From NCBI GenBank assembly GCA_902363595.1, contig CABJAP010000003.1:248001-312000 (forward strand): a DNA stretch of 64,000 bases, read 5' to 3'. Origin of the DNA: Clostridia bacterium (GTDB taxonomy: Bacteria > Bacillota > Clostridia > Peptostreptococcales > Anaerovoracaceae). Below, piece after piece: positions 61,593 through 64,000 of the stretch. Below the pieces are notes generated by a model. The model was not told the origin of the DNA and searched no databases. It was given only the letters and a program-made list of their open reading frames with translations. Numbering within the stretch: position 1 is the first letter of the stretch; each line of letters starts with the position of its first letter. The translations under genes and the position numbers were made by a program.

Positions 61593-62660
61593 TTACGCCC
61601 GTTCCAGCAGCCGCACAATTTCATTTCCGACAGCTTCTGTTGTCGAACTCCCTCCTAAGTCGCGTGGCAGGCTCTTTTTTTCTGTAAGAAGCTGTTCAAT
61701 GGCATCCAATATGCGTTTTCCCCATTCCTCATAACCGAAAAAGTCCATCATCTGGCTGACTGACCAGACCGCTGCAAGGGGATTTGCCTGCCCGGTTCCC
61801 GCAATGTCGGGCGCAGATCCGTGGATCGGCTCAAACATGGACGGATAGAGCCTTTCCGGATTGATATTTGCCCCTGCGGCAAGTCCCATACCTCCCGCAA
61901 TCGCTGCCCCTAAATCGGTGAGAATATCTCCGAACAAATTGGACGTTACTACGATCTGAAACCGCTCAGGTTCTTTTACAAAAAACATGCTTGCCGCATC
62001 CACCAGATAGGAGTAGGTTTCCACATCCGGGTATTCCCGTCCGACCTCTTCAAAGATCTGATCCCAAAATACCATGGAGTAATTAAGCGCATTGGCTTTG
62101 CTAATGCTTGTCAATGTTTTCTTCTCTTTTTTTGCTAATTCATACGCATAGCGAATCACCCTTTCACATCCCAGTCTGGAAAAAACACTGTCCTGTATCA
62201 CCACTTCGTTGATTTTTCCCTTGTACATCCAGCTTCCGCTTCCTGCATATTCGCCTTCGCTGTTTTCCCGCACAACCAGCATGTCAATCTGCTCGCGCTT
62301 TACACCTGCAAGCGGACATGGGGCTCCTTTCAGCAGCTTGATCGGCCGCAGGTTGATATATTGATCAAACCCTTTTCTGATTTTCAGCAGAATATCCCAC
62401 AAAGAAATATGGTCCGGTACCCCCGGAAATCCAACTGCTCCCAAGTAAACGGCATCAAATTTTTTTAGAGTCTCCAGGGCATCTTGCGGCATCATTTCAC
62501 CATGCTCCAGATAATATTCACATCCCCAGGGGAAATCCTCAAATTCAAATCCGATGCCCTTATCCAGCTCTGCAATTTTATGCAGAACCTTTTTTCCTTC
62601 CCTGCAAACTTCCGGTCCTACGCCGTCTCCGCCGATTACTGCAATTTTATATGTATTCAT
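61593..62660 (-). CDS. Tartrate/D-malate-type decarboxylating dehydrogenase
   Basis: An isocitrate/isopropylmalate-dehydrogenase fold: YKIAVIGGDGVGPEVCREGK, LRPIKLLKGAPCPLAG (Arg ligands), NLFGDILTDLGAAIAGGMGL (metal Asp) and EPIHGSAPDIAGTGQANPLA (NAD site). The overall sequence is closest to tartrate dehydrogenase/decarboxylase (TtuC/YeaU), which uses NAD and oxidises tartrate, D-malate or 3-isopropylmalate. The start is at 62660, with AAAGGA upstream; the earlier ATG lacks a site. It follows the phosphoglycerate kinase by 31 bp. Confidence 0.88.
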   Translation of the reverse strand: MNTYKIAVIGGDGVGPEVCREGKKVLHKIAELDKGIGFEFEDFPWGCEYYLEHGEMMPQDALETLKKFDAVYLGAVGFPGVPDHISLWDILLKIRKGFDQYINLRPIKLLKGAPCPLAGVKREQIDMLVVRENSEGEYAGSGSWMYKGKINEVVIQDSVFSRLGCERVIRYAYELAKKEKKTLTSISKANALNYSMVFWDQIFEEVGREYPDVETYSYLVDAASMFFVKEPERFQIVVTSNLFGDILTDLGAAIAGGMGLAAGANINPERLYPSMFEPIHGSAPDIAGTGQANPLAAVWSVSQMMDFFGYEEWGKRILDAIEQLLTEKKSLPRDLGGSSTTEAVGNEIVRLLERA

Positions 62661-62691
62661 TTTGTTTTCCTTTCCCAGAATCTCTGTTCTT

Positions 62692-63936
62692 TTAACCTTT
62701 TGATTGTGCACCGTCCATGGCCTCGATTAAAGGCAGTTTTGTCCCGGATACATACCTCACCATCGCACCTCCTGCAGTGCAGACATAACCAATATCATCC
62801 AGATTAATATAGCGCTGCGCCGCACTGACGGTGTCGCCGCCTCCGATGACAGAATAGCCTTTTGCAGCTGCAATCGCTTCCCAGACTTCTTTCGTTCCTC
62901 TTTCAAAAAGCGGATTTTCATAAGCGCCTGCAGGTCCGTTTACAAAAATGGTTTTTGCTTGTATGATTTCTCGTCGATAGTGCTCAATCGTTTTTTCTCC
63001 AATGTCCATAAACAGTTCTGACTTGGGCAATTCGTCAATGTCCAGCGTACAGCGTTCCCCGCTTCTTTCATACACCACATCAACCGGATAATCGATCTTT
63101 TGCGGGTATTTATCAAGATATTGCCTTGCCTCCTGTACGAAACGGTCCAGTCCCCGCTCGCGGATAAATAATTCCTTTTTTTCTCCCAATGAATAGCCTT
63201 TCGCCATCAGCATAATTTCACCTGTAACTCCGCAAGTAAGAATTTTATCCGCTTTGCCTGTTTCCAGAACTTGCTTCATCATGCCAAAGGCATCGGAAAT
63301 CTTTGCACCTCCTAACACAAACAGACATGGGTGGTCCGGAGATTCAATAATCTGATCCAGCGCTTCAACTTCCCGGCACATCAGCTCGCCTGCTGCCGTA
63401 GGAAGAAGCCTCTGGAATGCAGCCATGGAAGGTGCATTTCTATGGGCTGCGGAAAAGGCGTCGTTGACATAATAATCACATAAAGGAAGCAGGGATCGTA
63501 CCAGGTAGGTCTGTTCCATCAATTCTGGCTTTAGCTTTACCACATTCTCAAAGGTTGAAGTCTCTTCAGTAAGATAGCGCAAGTTTCCCAGTAAAAGTCC
63601 TTCTCCAGCCTTCAGCTTTCGGATTTCTTCCTGTGCTGCCGGACCGCAGGGATCATCAATATAGCGGATACTCCCGTTTATATATTGATTCAACTTTTGA
63701 GCATGTTCTTCCATAGGGATCAGGTTTTCGTAATCCAGCGTATCCCCCTGGTGCGCGATGATCACCAGCTTCGTACCTTTATCTAACAGCTTCTGGATGG
63801 TTGGCGCGCTTTTATGAATCCTGTTTTCGTTTACAATTTTCTTCGTACCTGGGTGGATTGGAGAGTTGATGTCCACTCGCAGCAAGGTCACTTTGTTCCG
63901 ATAATCATAATCGTCCACTGTTTTCCATTTAATCAT
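62692..63936 (-). CDS. pgk: Phosphoglycerate kinase, archaeal type
   Basis: Complete PGK with VTLLRVDINSPIHP at the start, IIAHQGDTLDYENLIPMEEH, DYYVNDAFSAAHRNAPSM, CLFVLGGAKISDAFGMM and SVIGGGDTVSAA. The DINSP instead of bacterial DFNVP, the HQ in place of HLGRP, and the MEEHAQ and PTAAGELMCREVEAL segments are features of archaeal PGKs. The start at 63936 has GGAGG; it overlaps the stop of the gene before it (ATGA). Next to a tartrate-type dehydrogenase it is unlikely to be the glycolytic copy. Confidence 0.9.
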   Translation of the reverse strand: MIKWKTVDDYDYRNKVTLLRVDINSPIHPGTKKIVNENRIHKSAPTIQKLLDKGTKLVIIAHQGDTLDYENLIPMEEHAQKLNQYINGSIRYIDDPCGPAAQEEIRKLKAGEGLLLGNLRYLTEETSTFENVVKLKPELMEQTYLVRSLLPLCDYYVNDAFSAAHRNAPSMAAFQRLLPTAAGELMCREVEALDQIIESPDHPCLFVLGGAKISDAFGMMKQVLETGKADKILTCGVTGEIMLMAKGYSLGEKKELFIRERGLDRFVQEARQYLDKYPQKIDYPVDVVYERSGERCTLDIDELPKSELFMDIGEKTIEHYRREIIQAKTIFVNGPAGAYENPLFERGTKEVWEAIAAAKGYSVIGGGDTVSAAQRYINLDDIGYVCTAGGAMVRYVSGTKLPLIEAMDGAQSKG

Positions 63937-64000
63937 TTCCATCCTCCCAGGCCAAGATTCTTGTTGGTCTTTTCCACCGCTGTTTTTCCGTCTGTATCCA
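63933..64000 (-). CDS. Unidentified CDS, C-terminal end only
   Basis: The frame ending in TGA at 63933 reads DTDGKTAVEKTNKNLGLGGW. Its stop overlaps the PGK start as ATGA, the mark of a coupled upstream gene. Too short to identify. Confidence 0.6.
   Translation of the reverse strand, partial: DTDGKTAVEKTNKNLGLGGWK

Overview
The window looks like a chromosome segment of an anaerobic, low-to-mid GC Bacillota (class Clostridia). This rests on Clostridia-type housekeeping genes (a YerC/TrpR-like regulator, FtsEX beside an M23 hydrolase, a split transketolase, RecX/TcdA/Smr), strong GGAGG ribosome sites, glycyl-radical and B12 enzymology, and an inserted Tn916-like mobilizable element. An amino-acid or diol fermenter of the gut type is plausible, but the genus cannot be named from this DNA.

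Layout. 1-1832: a HAD hydrolase (partial), an acetyltransferase and the 3' part of an XRE regulator gene. 1833-17708: an AT-rich mobile element of about 15.9 kb that splits that regulator; its 5' end reappears at 17707-17819. The element carries a large serine recombinase, a MobT-type relaxase, a degenerate tandem repeat array, small accessory genes, a dfrF-like trimethoprim-resistance gene and an IS91-like insertion. That insertion is itself split by a group II intron, and the intron reverse transcriptase is split by a further serine-recombinase element, giving four nested levels. No conjugation machinery is visible, so the outer element looks mobilizable rather than self-transmissible.

17965-29963: a long minus-strand run of nucleoside catabolism (pyrimidine-nucleoside phosphorylase, phosphopentomutase), DNA maintenance and small hydrolase genes, headed by yerC. 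30022-35486: a Ca/Na antiporter, then an amidohydrolase/GPH-symporter pair with an AraC regulator. 35514-41469: a C-terminal processing protease, RecJ, an M23 hydrolase and FtsX/FtsE. 41586-46903: a gene relic, a PrcB-like inhibitor, a lipoprotein, split transketolase, MazF and NnrD.

46956-56613: the most interesting region. A sigma-54-dependent activator lies between an APC amino-acid permease and a B12-dependent diol-dehydratase-like operon, and both flanking transcription units have good -24/-12 promoters. The dehydratase has fused large and medium subunits, all core catalytic residues, but altered residues at the two best known substrate-pocket positions (Asp and Thr in place of Ser and Gln). 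Its operon carries a dedicated reactivase and ends with a 2,4-diaminopentanoate-dehydrogenase-like gene. There are no microcompartment or aldehyde/alcohol dehydrogenase genes in the cluster. Together these suggest an undescribed pathway for an amine-bearing substrate.

56611-64000: a glycyl-radical enzyme of unassigned substrate with its activase, a decayed PEBP gene and a divergent LuxR regulator; then a tartrate/malate-type decarboxylating dehydrogenase next to an archaeal-type phosphoglycerate kinase. Several genes are broken by one-base changes in homopolymers or short repeats, so sequencing error must be excluded for those calls.
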